Shown here piece by piece: positions 35,641 to 47,998 of a stretch of DNA of 64,000 nt. The DNA comes from Lineus longissimus. Its lineage: Eukaryota > Nemertea > Pilidiophora > Heteronemertea > Lineidae. Both the position numbers and the translations under genes were made by a program. The notes below the pieces were generated by a model. It saw only the letters and a program-made list of their open reading frames with translations. It was not told the origin of the DNA and made no database searches. The first letter of the stretch is position 1; the number at the start of each line of letters is the position of its first letter. The DNA is taken from contig NC_088321.1 in assembly GCF_910592395.1 (NCBI RefSeq), positions 2,668,001 to 2,732,000 on the forward strand, written 5' to 3'.

Positions 35641-37184
35641 AAAACCTTTTTTTCCTTTTGATATACTTGGCCCTTTTTCACTCATTCAAGAGTTCAAATT
35701 AATTATTTCATAGGAAAAGTCAAAGCATCAGAATCTCATGGCATTGATAGATATGGTAACGTACTTCAATATCTTATTATGAATACAGCCGAGAATTTGG
35801 ATGATGAAGACATTGGTGAAATTGAAAATAATGCTCACGTTGATTGAATAAATGTACAGGTTTTGTAGGTCTACATTGTAGGTCTTAGTTTTATAGTCTT
35901 CCATTTGTAGATTTAGTTATACGGCTATCAGTGGTATGACCTAGGAATGTTGATTTCTTTCTGGTCAATAAAGATGTCAGTGTTACTAAGCACTTATTTC
36001 ATTTCTTATTATTGAGAGGATTGGGATGGACTTTAGGAGAGAAATGTTGTTGGTGACTGCTGTGATTATTGACATTCGCAGCTCATCCCAACAGAACTAG
36101 CACGGAACCGGGATGCATGGGCTGTCCATGCCATTTTGTAGGACAAAAGGTACTCTTCTATGCACCGGCAAAATCACAAAAGTGATACGATGCTATGATG
36201 ATGATGATGATGATGTCTTGTCTACATGTATAAAGCCACTTAACTATTCTATTGTCTTTGGCTCTGAGTGTACATATGTAGTACTGTATTCAAACAAATA
36301 GGCAAAGGAACGGCAGGTTACACAAAAGTACATTTATTGAATCAGGTACAGAACTACTAGTGTGTACAACAAATATACATGTACTATGTATGAAAAATTG
36401 ATCTACCAGTATCCACCCGTATAATCACACCAGTCTCCACTGATAGTAAGACCCGTGAGACTTTTATGCCAGTCTCCTAGACATAATAGATTGTTCCTAT
36501 AGGTGCAATGCATATCTTTTTTGAGAGTTAATCACACACAAAACAAATTAAGATAAAATTGGCAGTAAGGTCTATTAGGGACGACACCGCAACAGAGTTC
36601 TATTGAGCAAAAATCAGAATCAGAGTTTTTCTTCAAAATCTCATCAAATATCGCAATATCAAAATACATGTATCATGAAAAAGCTACTTTTTCATAACAT
36701 GTAAACGCCTAGAATGTGAATCTAAGATCCATGCCCAAAAAAACCTGCTAAAATGGGTATAACTTTGGTATGCAGACATATACAGTATCAAATCACAGCT
36801 GCACAGTACAAGAACACATTCTATAAGCCTATGTGACCGATCAGACACACCAAAACCAGGCGCATGTAGGCATACCATAACTTTACAGAATATGCATTGT
36901 ATTTATTTAACCCTATTTCTAAATTTTACGACAGGCGTCTGGTTTTGCTGTGATGGGTCGCATAGAGAATCTCACATCAGACAAACTGTACTTGGTTTAA
37001 TGAAATTTGCCCTGAAATCTTTAATTTCCTACAAATGAATAGGGGTTACCATAGATGGAAAAATCAATTAATCAAATTCATTGATAAAATTTATAGATTT
37101 CAGGTCAAATACCTCTGACACGTGTATAAAGGGAACACCCAATTCATCCTGGCAATGGCATAATACAGTGACAAAGTAGGCGCG
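35641..37184. other. Non-coding DNA, no gene seen
   Basis: A short ATG repeat (GATGATGATGATGATGATG) lies at about 36,198-36,216. Near 36,830-36,965, CAAAACCAGGCGCATGTA and GGCGTCTGGTTTTGCTGTG form a loose inverted pair like the foldback family at 59.1 kb. Nothing else could be assigned. Confidence 0.35.
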
Positions 37185-37706
37185 TTTTACTGTTCAAGAA
37201 AAATGTAACAAATACCAGCAGTTCTATCATTGACCAGTTAATCCACACATAAGAAATGGGTAGATCACAATGTTTTACTGTTCAAGTAAAATGTAACAAA
37301 TACCAGCAGTTCTATCATTGACCAGTTAATCCACACATAAGAAATGGGTAGATCACAATGTTTTACTGTTCAAGTAAAATGTAACAAATACCAGCAGTTC
37401 TATCATTGACCAGTTAATCCACACATAAGAAATGGGTATATCACAATGTTTTACTGTACAAGTAAAATGTAACAAATACCAGCAGTTCTATCATTGACCA
37501 GTTAATCCACACATAAGAAATGGGTAGATCACAATGTTTTACTGTTCAAGTAAAATGTAACAAATACCAGCAGTTCTATCATTGACCAGTTAACCCACAC
37601 ATAAGAAATGGGTAGATCACAATGTTTTACTGTACAAGTAAAATGTAACAAATACCAGCAGTTCTATCATTGACCAGTTAATCCACACAGTCATAAGAAA
37701 TGGGTA
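37185..37706. repeat. Minisatellite, 88-bp unit, about 6 copies, split by the next element
   Basis: TTTTACTGTTCAAG starts units at 37,185, 37,273, 37,361, 37,449, 37,537 and 37,625. The last unit is interrupted after AAGAAATGGG by the element at 37,709. The final unit has a 3-base insertion (CACACAGTCATAAG). Confidence 0.92.
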
Positions 37707-37849
37707 TACAGTAGAACTCGCGTAAGTCGACATCGTATTACCAGTCACTGTGCATAAGTCGGCACCCACCAGAAAGTCCCAATTTCATCTAACTAACGTT
37801 AATTTCATTAAAAGAAATGCATACAACTCGTCATTCATAAGTCGTCATT

Positions 37850-38277
37850 TAAGGTTAGGCTCTACGTCAATTCTTTGCAACACCATTCTGCCATGATTTT
37901 TTTTGCAAAAACACCTGCATTACTCCTTCAAAAGTGAGTTTCATCAAATTTCAGGTAGCGCACACTGTTCTTTGTGCATTACTGGACATACTGCCAACCT
38001 TGAAATGCAAATTAACTTCCTTTTGAGGGAGTTATAATTGCTTTCGAATTTCAGTTTCCTGGAAAAATTTCCAAATGTGCACAAAAGCAATTAGAGCAGC
38101 TTCAAAACGAAGTCAATGTTGATTTTGATGGTGGCAGTTTGTTCATTAAATCACAGAGAACAGTGTGCGCTCCTTGAAATTTGATAAAACTCATTTTTGA
38201 AGAAGTAATGCTGCTGTTTTTGCCAAAAAAGCATGCCAAAATGGTGTAGTAAAGAATTGTCGTAGAGCCAAACCTTA
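37850..38277. mobile_element. Foldback element nested in the pogo-like element
   Basis: TAAGGTTAGGCTCTACG at the left and CGTAGAGCCAAACCTTA at the right are near-perfect inverted repeats. The arms extend about 130 bases (CATTACTCCTTC near 37,918 against GAAGAAGTAATGCTG near 38,200; GCGCACACTGTTCT against AGAACAGTGTGCGC). The centre is about 160 bases. It may use TA as its target. Confidence 0.7.
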
Positions 38278-38440
38278 ATACAAGTCGGCACCAATCTTAC
38301 AGTCCCTTGTAATAGAAATGAATGTACAATTACACCGGTAACTCGTCACCGCGGGGCGTGCGTCTTCAGGCGTGTTCAGCCAATAGATCAAATGACGATC
38401 CACGTGTATTAAAAATGTACGGATACAGTTACAAGTCGTC

Positions 38441-39815
38441 ATTGTGACGAGTTATGTAAGTCGTCATTGTGACGAGTTATGTAAGCCATCATTGTGACGA
38501 GTTATGTTAGCCATCATTGTGACGAGTTATGTAAGCCGTCATTGTGACGAGTTATGTAAGCCATCATTGTGACGAGTTATGTAAGCCATCATTGTGACGA
38601 GTTATGTAAGCCATCATTGTGACAAGTTATGTAAGCCATCATTGTGACGAGTTATGTAAGCCATCATTGTGACGAGTTATGTAAGCCATCATTGTGAAGA
38701 GTTATGTAAGCCGTCATTGTGACGAGTTATGTAAGCCGTCATTGTGACGAGTTATGTAAGCCATCACTGTGACGAGTTATGTAAGTCATCATTGTGACGA
38801 GTTATGTAAGTCATCATTGTGACGAGTTATGTAAGCCATCATTGTGACGAGTTATGTAAGCCATCATTGTGACGAGTTATGTAAGCCGTCATTGTGACGA
38901 GTTATGTAAGTCGTCATTGTGACGAATTATGTAAGTCATCATTGTGACGAGTTATGTAAGCCATCATTGTGACGAGTTATGTAAGCCATCATTGTGACGA
39001 GTTATGTAAGCCATCATTGTGACGAGTTATGTAAGCCGTCATTGTGACGAGTTATGTAAGTCGTCATTGTGACGAATTATGTAAGTCATCATTGTGACGA
39101 GTTATGTAAGCCATCATTGTGACGAGTTATGTAAGCCATCATTGTGACGAGTTATGTAAGCCGTCATTGTGACGAGTTATGTAAGTCATCATTGTGACGA
39201 GTTATGTAAGCCGTCATTGTGACGAGTTATGTAAGTCATCATTGTGACGAGTTATGTAAGTCATCATTGTGACGAGTTATGTAAGCCGTCATTGTGACGA
39301 GTTATGTAAGCCATCATTGTGACGAGTTATGTAAGCCATCATTGTGACGAGTTATGTAAGCCATCATTGTGACGAGTTATGTAAGCCATCATTGTGACGA
39401 GTTATGTAAGCCATCATTGTGACGAGTTATGTAAGCCGTCATTGTGACGAGTTATGTAAGCCATCATTGTGACGAGTTATGTAAGCCGTCATTGTGACGA
39501 GTTATGTAAGCCGTCATTGTGACGAGTTATGTAAGCCATCATTGTGACGAGTTATGTAAGCCGTCATTGTGACGAGTTATGTAAGCCATCATTGTGACGA
39601 GTTATGTAAGCCGTCATTGTGACGAGTTATGTAAGCCATCATTGTGACGAGTTATGTAAGCCATCATTGTGACAAGTTATGTAAGCCGTCATTGTGACGA
39701 GTTATGTAAGCCGTCATTGTGACGAGTTATGTAAGCCATCATTGTGACGAGTTATGTAAGCCATCATTGTGACGAGTTATGTAAGCCATCATTGTGACGA
39801 GTTATGTAAGCCATC
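38441..39815. repeat. Satellite, 25-bp unit, 55 copies without length change
   Basis: ATTGTGACGAGTTATGTAAG followed by YCRTC repeats exactly every 25 bases from 38,441 to the last unit at 39,791 (54 intervals in 1350 bases). Nearly all variation is at two positions, C/T and A/G, in the YCRTC part, with rare changes such as GACAAG, GAAGAG and GACGAAT. The unit resembles the element's own sub-terminal sequence (AACTCGTCATTCATAAGTCG near 37,826), so it was probably seeded from it. Confidence 0.93.
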
Positions 39816-39902
39816 AAAATGATGAGTTATTTTACTCGTCCTACCTGTAAGTCATCATCAACATCTGAGTCCCAAGGGTGGCGACTTACACGAGTTCTAC
39901 TG

Positions 39903-40820
39903 TATCACAATGTTCTTGATATGATTACACAACCAGTCCATTGACTTTAAAGTAGGTATTAACTTACACGAGTTCTACTGTATCACAATGTTCTTGATAT
40001 GATTACACAACCAGTCCATGGACTTTAAAGTAGGTATTAACTTACACGAGTTCTACTGTATCACAATGTTCATGATATGATTACACAACCAGTCCATTGA
40101 CTTTAAAGTAGGTATTAACTTACACGAGTTCTACTGTATCACAATGTTCTTGATATGATTACACAACCAGTCCATTGACTTTAAAGTAGGTATTAACTTA
40201 CACGAGTTCTACTGTATCACAATGTTCATGATATGATTACACAACCAGTCCATTGACTTTAAAGTAGGTATTAACTTACACGAGTTCTACTGTATCACAA
40301 TGTTCTTGATATGATTACACAACCAGTCCATGGACTTTAAAGTAGGTATTAACTTACACGAGTTCTACTGTATCACAATGTTCATGATATGATTACACAA
40401 CCAGTCCATTGACTTTAAAGTAGGTATTAACTTACACGAGTTCTACTGTATCACAATGTTCTTGATATGATTACACAACCAGTCCATTGACTTTAAAGTA
40501 GGTATTAACTTACACGAGTTCTACTGTATCACAATGTTCTTGATATGATTACACAACCAGTCCATTGACTTTAAAGTAGGTATTAACTTACACGAGTTCT
40601 ACTGCATCACAATGTTCTTGATATGATTACACAACCAGTCCATTGACTTTAAAGTAGGTATTAACTTACACGAGTTCTACTGTATCACAATGTTCATGAT
40701 ATGATTACACAACCAGTCCATTGACTTTAAAGTAGGTATTAACTTACACGAGTTCTACTGTATCACAATGTTCATGATATGATTACACAACCAGTCCATT
40801 GACTTTAAAGTAGGTATTAA
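39903..40820. repeat. Minisatellite, 78-bp unit, about 11.8 copies, carrying the right end of the pogo-like element
   Basis: TATCACAATGTTCTTGATAT begins units at 39,903, 39,981 and every 78 bases to 40,761. Each unit contains CTTACACGAGTTCTACTG, the right terminus of the neighbouring element, followed by the TA junction. The variants CTTGATATG/CATGATATG and CCATTGAC/CCATGGAC are interspersed. Confidence 0.92.
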
Positions 40821-40911
40821 ACCATACAAGTTTTGTATGTATAAATCAATATCAAATTAAAACATCCTATCACGTTTCTGAAAATGTTTAACAAGAATAT
40901 TGCATTAGGTC

Positions 40912-40936
40912 GGGGGGGGGGGGGGGGGGGGGGGGG
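40912..40936 (+). repeat. Homopolymer run of 25 G
   Basis: Twenty-five uninterrupted G follow GCATTAGGTC. A run of this length can form G-quadruplexes and its exact length is prone to sequencing error. Confidence 0.85.
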
Positions 40937-41083
40937 TAACCACTTGTCCACCCAACTGAACAACTGCACCAGTATTCCTGCGTTTGGTCTCGCGACGCCA
41001 ACAACAGATTGGCAGCGAGCCAAGGCCACTCACAGCCAGTAAAATAGCGAGGTTGTTCAGTCGGGTGGACTAGTGGGTAGTGC
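40937..41083. mobile_element. Short foldback element next to the G run
   Basis: ACCACTTGTCCACCCAACTG plus AACAAC at the left pairs with GTTGTTCAGTCGGGTGGACT plus AGTGGGT at the right, giving inverted ends of about 28 bases around a centre of about 90 bases. The flanking duplication is unclear because of the G run. Confidence 0.5.
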
Positions 41084-41611
41084 TGCCCCTCCCATATGAA
41101 TTATTGAGTCTAGTGACACAGTGTTCCTTAACTTTCAGTAAGATTTTTTTTAAATTGCATTGAGATGAAACCTGTGCCACATTGTAGCCAATATCATATA
41201 GTTTCAAAACAGAAAGAATTAAAAAAATATGTTGGTAACATTTTGAGAAAACTGCATTTTTCCATTTCATGTACATTTTCCCATACATTGTATACATGCA
41301 TTTCTCTTAAGTTAATCTTCCCATTTTTACTCATTTAACATGTTTAAATGTGTCCTTTGCACTAAAAAATCACTTTGTTTGTTTGTCAACATGGTCAAAA
41401 GGAAAAGTAAATGATCATAACCAAAATGATTTACAAGAGTAATTAGATATAAGCAGATTGTACAAGGTGTTTTACTCTAATATTCGACTTTTAGCCATAT
41501 TATGAAGGGAATATCGGAGTTAAACACCATGTCATCTCCTATTATCTTACCATTGTTGCAACACATTTTGGTGAAAATCATTTACTCTTCCTTTTGGCAA
41601 AAGAAAAAATA
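41084..41611. other. Non-coding DNA downstream of the HECT-like exon
   Basis: AT-rich, with no exon recognised. A HECT C-lobe with its catalytic Cys would be expected on the minus strand near here if the ligase were complete, and none was seen. Confidence 0.35.
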
Positions 41612-44415
41612 TTATTTAGTGCCGATGGGAAATATTGACATGCATCGCAATCTGTTTGCATTCACCTTGAGCGTGATCGGATCTTTGAGTGTTGTATTCA
41701 TAAAGTCTCTCTCAAGAGGAGGCAAGAGCTTTAAGAAAGAACTTGTGATCATCTCAAAGTCCACATTCGGGTCAAACAGGGCACACAATGATGCCTTGCA
41801 TAGGCTCATTGGGAAGTACCCCCACGTAAGCGTGGCTGATGATTTTCCCAATGATGGAGAAAACATCAGTGTCCATCACATCATGGTCCACTTTTGGGAC
41901 CTTGGCATCACTCCCCTCAAAATACTTTGAGAGGGCAGCCTTCAGAAAACACGTAAACATCTCTCGGGACAAGCCATCCATATCCTCTGCAATGTTTTCT
42001 CCTTCAAACGTCACATTGATTCGATGGAAAGTCAGTTGGTCATCACTCCTATAATAGTCCATCAGGTTTAAGATCGACTCACGGCTGATGAACATGTTCT
42101 TCTCCACACCAACTCGAATGAAGGTTTTTATCTCCATAGCTGCACTTTGTAGATCTCCAAGACCTGAAGTGATAGAGTAAGTTAATCAAAGAAATTGCCA
42201 ACTCTAAATTGTCAATAGACAAGGACATCCTTAAAGAGATCAGGGTTTTTCAGTGGCCTCAACAAGACCTGAATGAGATTGGGGATTCTGTGATATGCCA
42301 TTAAGCTAAATGGACTGCCAATGACTTACAATGGCCATGTAACTCGGGATAGAATCGGCATTCTCTACACACCAGTAGCAACTGAAACTGTTGAAATTAT
42401 ATTGAAAGAAAACTTACAGGTTTTTGTGCAAACTGAACCAGTAGCAGTAGATTATTCTCCTCTTCATTTTTGTCCATTTCCTCCTCATCCAAAGGTTCCA
42501 CATCCTAGAATAAGAACAATGACATGCTAGAAGTAGAAGAATGGATCAGCTTTAAAAATAGATTACTAACACGGGGCATTTATATAGGGCTCTATTACTC
42601 ATCAGGTGAGTATGCTGCTTTCAATGAGTGCATTGCCAGGTGGGTCTTTAGGAAAGAAGTATGCAAGTGATTCTGTTCTTTCAATCCTCCACAACCTGGT
42701 TCAACATTGATCATGGTTGAGGCAACTGTCACAAAGATACTACCATATAGTGGTTGCATCTAACGGTGGCCAGTGGAACCAGGCTGAGACTGGTCCAGCG
42801 ACCGGGAAATCAATGAAAACTAGCAGTGGCGGAATAAGAAAAGACTGGCGTTTGAATGTAGCCACTGCTTAAAGGAGTGCAGGTAAGCTTAGGCTTAGGC
42901 TTTTATTCACTAGGCCAAGGGTAGTTCTCTGCCAATCCCAACTTACCCTAAATCAACATCTGTGCCAAGAATGCATACAGAGGGCTTTTTTATAGACATC
43001 ATACATAAAGAGACTGAGATCAACAAATGAAATAAACTTACTGAAGACAATTGGAGATCATCATCATCTTTTATGTGCAGTGTGGTGTTTGATGTTCTCC
43101 CAACCTCCTTCAGGGAGAGTTGATCCCGCTTCAGCTTTTCGCCAGCTAACATAAGTTCACAGCCCTGAACCTTGCTCGTTCCCTCAACAAAATAGAACAA
43201 GCTCTGAAAAGAGAAAATATACCCATAAATGGCGAGGCAGACGCAGAACACACAGTGCTGCAAGTGATGATGACTGTGCATTTCTGTAGACCCAGGTGAA
43301 AGTTCCCGTTTCAAACAGGATTTTACCAATTTGGTTGACGCTGAGACAGTCAGGCCTTCTGGTGAGGAAATACAAATTGAAATATCTCATCCATTTTCTC
43401 ATTCATGATATCAATTCATTCATTCAGGGCTGTGCACACCACAAACACACACAAATGAAGTTTTTGGCAACAAAGTTATTGAATGACACTCGTGGTAAGT
43501 TCCACCTCTTTTTTATCCACTATCAAGAAGCAACATGGCTGGGTTCTGAGAGACGAGAGAGAAAGTTGTCACATACCAGGACAGTATCCGTTTCCCGGAA
43601 TCGCCTCATTAAATTCGTTTCAGGACACACAAATTTCACCTGGATACATCCCTCCTCATCTGGTTCTGGGCCCAGTCTGCAAGCCTCTTTTCTGTCAGCT
43701 GAAGCACAAGAAAACACTGTCAACTCTTGAGATTTAAATCAAACAATACTCTTTCTGATCCAGGTGCTAACTGTGGAGTGAGGACAAGAGGTCAAATGAA
43801 AAGTTGGTTAATCACTTCTCTGAATATAATGCAATATCTGAAGGACCCCAAAAAATTGTTTCTCAGTGACAAATCCATGTAGTTCTCCAACAAGGACTTC
43901 ACCAAGCCAGTCAACTGGATCAAACAGGGGGCTAAATTTGGCCTAACTAGCTGTCGATACCTATCAAACGGTGTGAAGTACACCAGTTTTAAGTTCAAGT
44001 GTACGTGAAATTCTAAATAATTGATTCCTGATTTCCAGATTCCATCTTTACTGATTTCAGGCTTGCATTGGTCGCGTCCTCTTCTAACCTTCACATAAGC
44101 AAGCGGCCGATAGCATTTTCAACGTGTACACATTTGGAGGAGCGTTGGTTGAGATTCTGAGGAGTCACACTGGACCAGCCAATCATATCACGATATCTGT
44201 TACAATGTACCATGAACTGCCAATCAAACCATGATCAAACCGAGCGGCGGCAAAATTCTTTTGAAGTCTGACCCCGTTTTCTCTTTGATTGTTATTATCG
44301 TGCTTTTGAAGTCTCAGTCAGCGTCTTCTGATTGGTCGCAAACAATTCAGCGCAAAGATTGGACGGGCTCAGCGATTGGTCCTGTCAGAATGTAGTGAGG
44401 AGTAAGCAGACGAAG

Positions 44416-44485
44416 AATTATGTGAGGAGTTAGGCAGAATTATGTGAGGAGTTAGGCAGAATTATGTGAGGAGTTAGGCAGAATG
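44416..44485. repeat. Short tandem repeat, 22-bp unit, about 3 copies
   Basis: AATTATGTGAGGAGTTAGGC plus AG recurs at 44,416, 44,438 and 44,460 inside an intron of the HECT-like gene. Confidence 0.85.
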
Positions 44486-45741
44486 GCAAATTCATACAGC
44501 ATTACTAACCTGACTTAGTTCTTCTCCTTGCCCTCCTTTCAGTGCGTGCAATCTGGAGGTTTAGGCGAGCAACCCTTCTTCAATTGGCCTGAAATTGAAC
44601 ATTTCATAGGGTCAAGAAACTGTGTGGAATAATAGAAATGAAACAACACTGGAAAATAATCGCTCGCATATTTCGACCAAGTCAATGAGGTCTAATCGCC
44701 AACGTTCTTGTCTAATGCAGATATTGGAGGCAGAGAGACCCCCCCCCCACGGGCTGAATCTCTGCGGAGTACATTGCTTGCCTGAAGTTCCTTAGAAACA
44801 ATTTTCTGATTTGTCACCATACTGAATATCAGACCAATCCCACTTTTAAAGGAACCTTCCTCATTAACAATGCCACAACGCTCCGACATAGCTGGTTCAG
44901 CATTTTGGGTATAGAGGGGTAATAGCTGATAATCATGGATTTGCATCTTACCTTTTCACCATCTACAATCATACTTTCCATATATTCCATATCTTGAATA
45001 ACACGAATGTTTTCTGTTGCTGTTCTTGGATGGTGCTGCAAGGCAAGAAACACGTCTCATCAGAGAAATGTTAAACATTATTCAACTGTTAGTGTTCAGT
45101 TCACTCTGTCTGAGTAAACGAAACAATAACAGTCATCTTACAAATTGTCTCATCAAGATCACCTCAAGCACATCCTTTAAAGCTGACCTGCATGCTTTCT
45201 CAGTGACAAATTGGCCAGAATAAAAACACCAACAGGTACTTCCTTGACCTTTGGCCCCTGGTGGCCAGAAGGTGAATCATATGAGGTCATTTTCCGTGTC
45301 TGAGTAGCGGTCACCAAGGAATGTGTATGTGTACCAAGTTTCACTTCAATTGCTTCAGCGGAAACAAAACATGCCACCCACGCCTAACGTTGACGGACGA
45401 CATTATTTATAGTGTGTCATTGTAAAGGCTCACAGGTTGGCCAAAAAATGAGGTATTCTCAATTCCATACCTGTTCAGCTATCACAACAGTGTCATCCAT
45501 CTCTATGTCTGGGCCACCGGCAAAATCTCTCATCTCCGGCTGAAATAGAGATTTATGCCAAATCTATTTGCTACTGTGCAAAGTCTGCCAGGAAGAAAAT
45601 GAATCATAGCATCCTGTCAGTGTCATAGAATGATCGGATAGAATTATTTAACTTGATCATGTTGAAGATACTGCATGCTTCAGAGATTATCATCAGTAAT
45701 CAGGATATACACAATACATGTATCATACAATGATACATAGA

Positions 45742-45860
45742 TACTGTGTCTGCGGGTTTTAGCCGGTTTCGGGTCGCCTGTACAAAAGACCTGTTTTACC
45801 TGTAATAGGCCTATGTAAAGTGACATACCGAGCACCGGCTAAAACCCACGCACACAGTAT
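45742..45860. mobile_element. 119-bp MITE with ATACTGTGTCTGCGGGTTTT ends
   Basis: The left end ATACTGTGTCTGCGGGTTTT and the right end AAAACCCACGCACACAGTAT are inverted copies, extending through AGCCGGT/ACCGGCT. TA dinucleotides at both borders suggest a TA target. It lies in an intron of the HECT-like gene. Confidence 0.65.
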
Positions 45861-47690
45861 GTTGGTAATGTGACCTAAGGACATCCTAAAATCTATTTCA
45901 AAATGGTTTAGATTGAAATGGTCCATAGATCATGGGCTTACCTGTGGACCAACTAAATGAAGAGAACAAGACCAACAGACAGTGTTAATATTGACTCATA
46001 TATTATTATTGCCTACCATAGCCATCTCAACTAGCAAAGGTGAGGTTCTCATACATGAAGTACATCAGCACATCCATTGTATGTAATACTATGCATCAGA
46101 AACAACCTGGTGAGTCATGGTCACTAGAACTGAGATTTATGCCTGTAACCAGGTTGGGGACTGATAGTGATACATAGTACTGGTGCTGAAGAAAAACCCC
46201 GCTGCACATGTGGTGCTACTTCAGATCATATTCAGTACACTTATACTCACCACTACTTCGCCTCCAGCTGGCCTGCTAGCAGCAAGGGCCATGGTTGAAC
46301 TATTAGTATCAGTGAAGAGGGAGCTTGCTTGATGTCTAGATCTAGATGTCTGACCAGAAGTCGTAGCAGTGGGGATAGAGCTTTCCTGGCGGATAGATGC
46401 CCGAGTGAACACCTGAAATATGTTTAAAAGAAAGAATGATCAGCAGAAAGCATTGTTACAAGTACTGCTCAATGCTGATAGGCCAAGGAAATGTGGCACA
46501 TGAGGGTATAGAAATTCCAGCAGTGCTACTGCATACAGTGAGTACTCATTTGACTTCAAAATCTTCACTCAGTTTTTCTAACCAGGTGTGCTCATCCCAC
46601 TTACCTCAGAATCAGGTGCATCAACATCTCCACCAAGATCAGGAAGGAAATCGTCTACCGGTAATTCAGGCCCACTACGCCCATTGTCCTTAAAATACAA
46701 AAACAAAGTTATTGTTAAAATCAACAAATTATTGGAAATCAACAATGAAGTTCATGGTTTGAAGCCGCCAAAATCTGTGATCATCATTTTGCAAGGATTG
46801 TTGTAATCTTATAAGTACTGAACTCATAAAGCAGTATAGAATGGGTGAGGTGAAGTGTTGGAGTTGAGAAAGTGTAAGGTGTTGGTGCTACACCTACCTT
46901 CACCATGGTAACACCATCACTACACCAACACTTGACATTCCTGATATTCTTGCTGCAGTGTAGTCATGAGCAACACTGCCCCACCATGGCCAAAGGAAGT
47001 ACTAGTCACTGACATTTATTACTTGTCGAGAAAAATGAAGAAAAACATAAACAGCCTGTGCTTTTGAATGTAATGACAAATCTCCCTGATAAGCCTGGTA
47101 AGCTTAGCTCAGTTTGACCTAGATTGACCTAGATTGTCAGTTACTTCTTTTGCCATGGTGGGACAGAACAGCTTTCTGGCCTGATAATTGCATAACCATA
47201 GTTTAACTTACTAACTTTAACGTACTTGTAATGGCGCTTCAATTCTGGTATCACTTCTTGATCTTCGACTTCGATGAAGTTGAAGTCGGATGCGAGGTCG
47301 TGATTGGGGACGAGGTCTTTCAGATGCAGCCTGCCTCTACAATGACGAAGAAATTGCTCAAAAGATGTTTAATCAGGAATTCGTTTCACCCCTAGTCTCA
47401 TTCTATTGTACTCTTACAATGTTCAAATGTAGTGATGATAGTGGACATATTGTGATGTGAAATTTTAGGGAGAAAATGAAACGGTGACCTTGACTAGATC
47501 TTCAGACATTTTCAGAAGTGTTCACTTCAGGAAAAATGTGTAGTCCTAAAAAGAGTACAAATTCGGCTCAAATACAATTGTTTCCAAATTCTAGAGATTG
47601 CAGACTTGGCAATGCAGATATAACATATTTCCCAACATTTCAAAAAATACAGTGTAGGTAATATGTCAAGGAATAGAAAACAAAAGTTCC

Positions 47691-47998
47691 AAAATGCAGG
47701 GGAATCTATCACTCCTCTGGTCCCAAAAAAGTCTTCTTCTCTCAAGTTAGTTACCAAATATTCAATCAAAATGCAGGGGAATCTATCACTCCTCTGGTCC
47801 CAAAAAAGTCTTCTCCTCTCAAGTTAGTTACCAAATATTTAATCAAAATGCAGGGGAATCTATCACTCCTCTGGTCCCAAAAAAGTCTTCTTCTCTCAAG
47901 TTAGTTACCAAATATTCAATCAAAATGCAGGGGAATCTATCACTCCTCTGGTCCCAAAAAAGTCTTCTCCTCTCAAGTTAGTTACCAAATATTCAATC
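47691..47998. repeat. Minisatellite, 77-bp unit, 4 copies
   Basis: AAAATGCAGGGGAATCTATC begins units at 47,691, 47,768, 47,845 and 47,922. CTTCTTCTC and CTTCTCCTC variants alternate. It is intronic in the HECT-like gene. Confidence 0.9.

Larger units (their letters stand above)
37709..39902. mobile_element. Pogo/Tigger-like non-autonomous element with CAGTAGAACTCG ends and TA duplication
   Basis: The left end is CAGTAGAACTCGCGTAAGTC and the right end, read from the other strand, is CAGTAGAACTCGTGTAAGTC. TA flanks both sides (37,707-37,708 and 39,903-39,904). The interrupted 88-bp unit gives the empty site, AATGGGTATATCACAATG, which is present uninterrupted near 37,430. TA targets and CAGTRRAAC-like ends fit the pogo/Tigger branch of Tc1/mariner. 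No transposase is present. The interior holds a foldback and a large 25-bp satellite. Confidence 0.8.

Noticed and set aside
38441-39815. Regular short repeats that might be taken for a CRISPR array
   Set aside because: The 25-bp units are contiguous with no unique spacers, and the DNA is eukaryotic. It is a satellite.
41502-41930. Plus-strand 142-codon frame
   Set aside because: It is the complement of the HECT-like exon, whose minus-strand frame has recognisable conservation.
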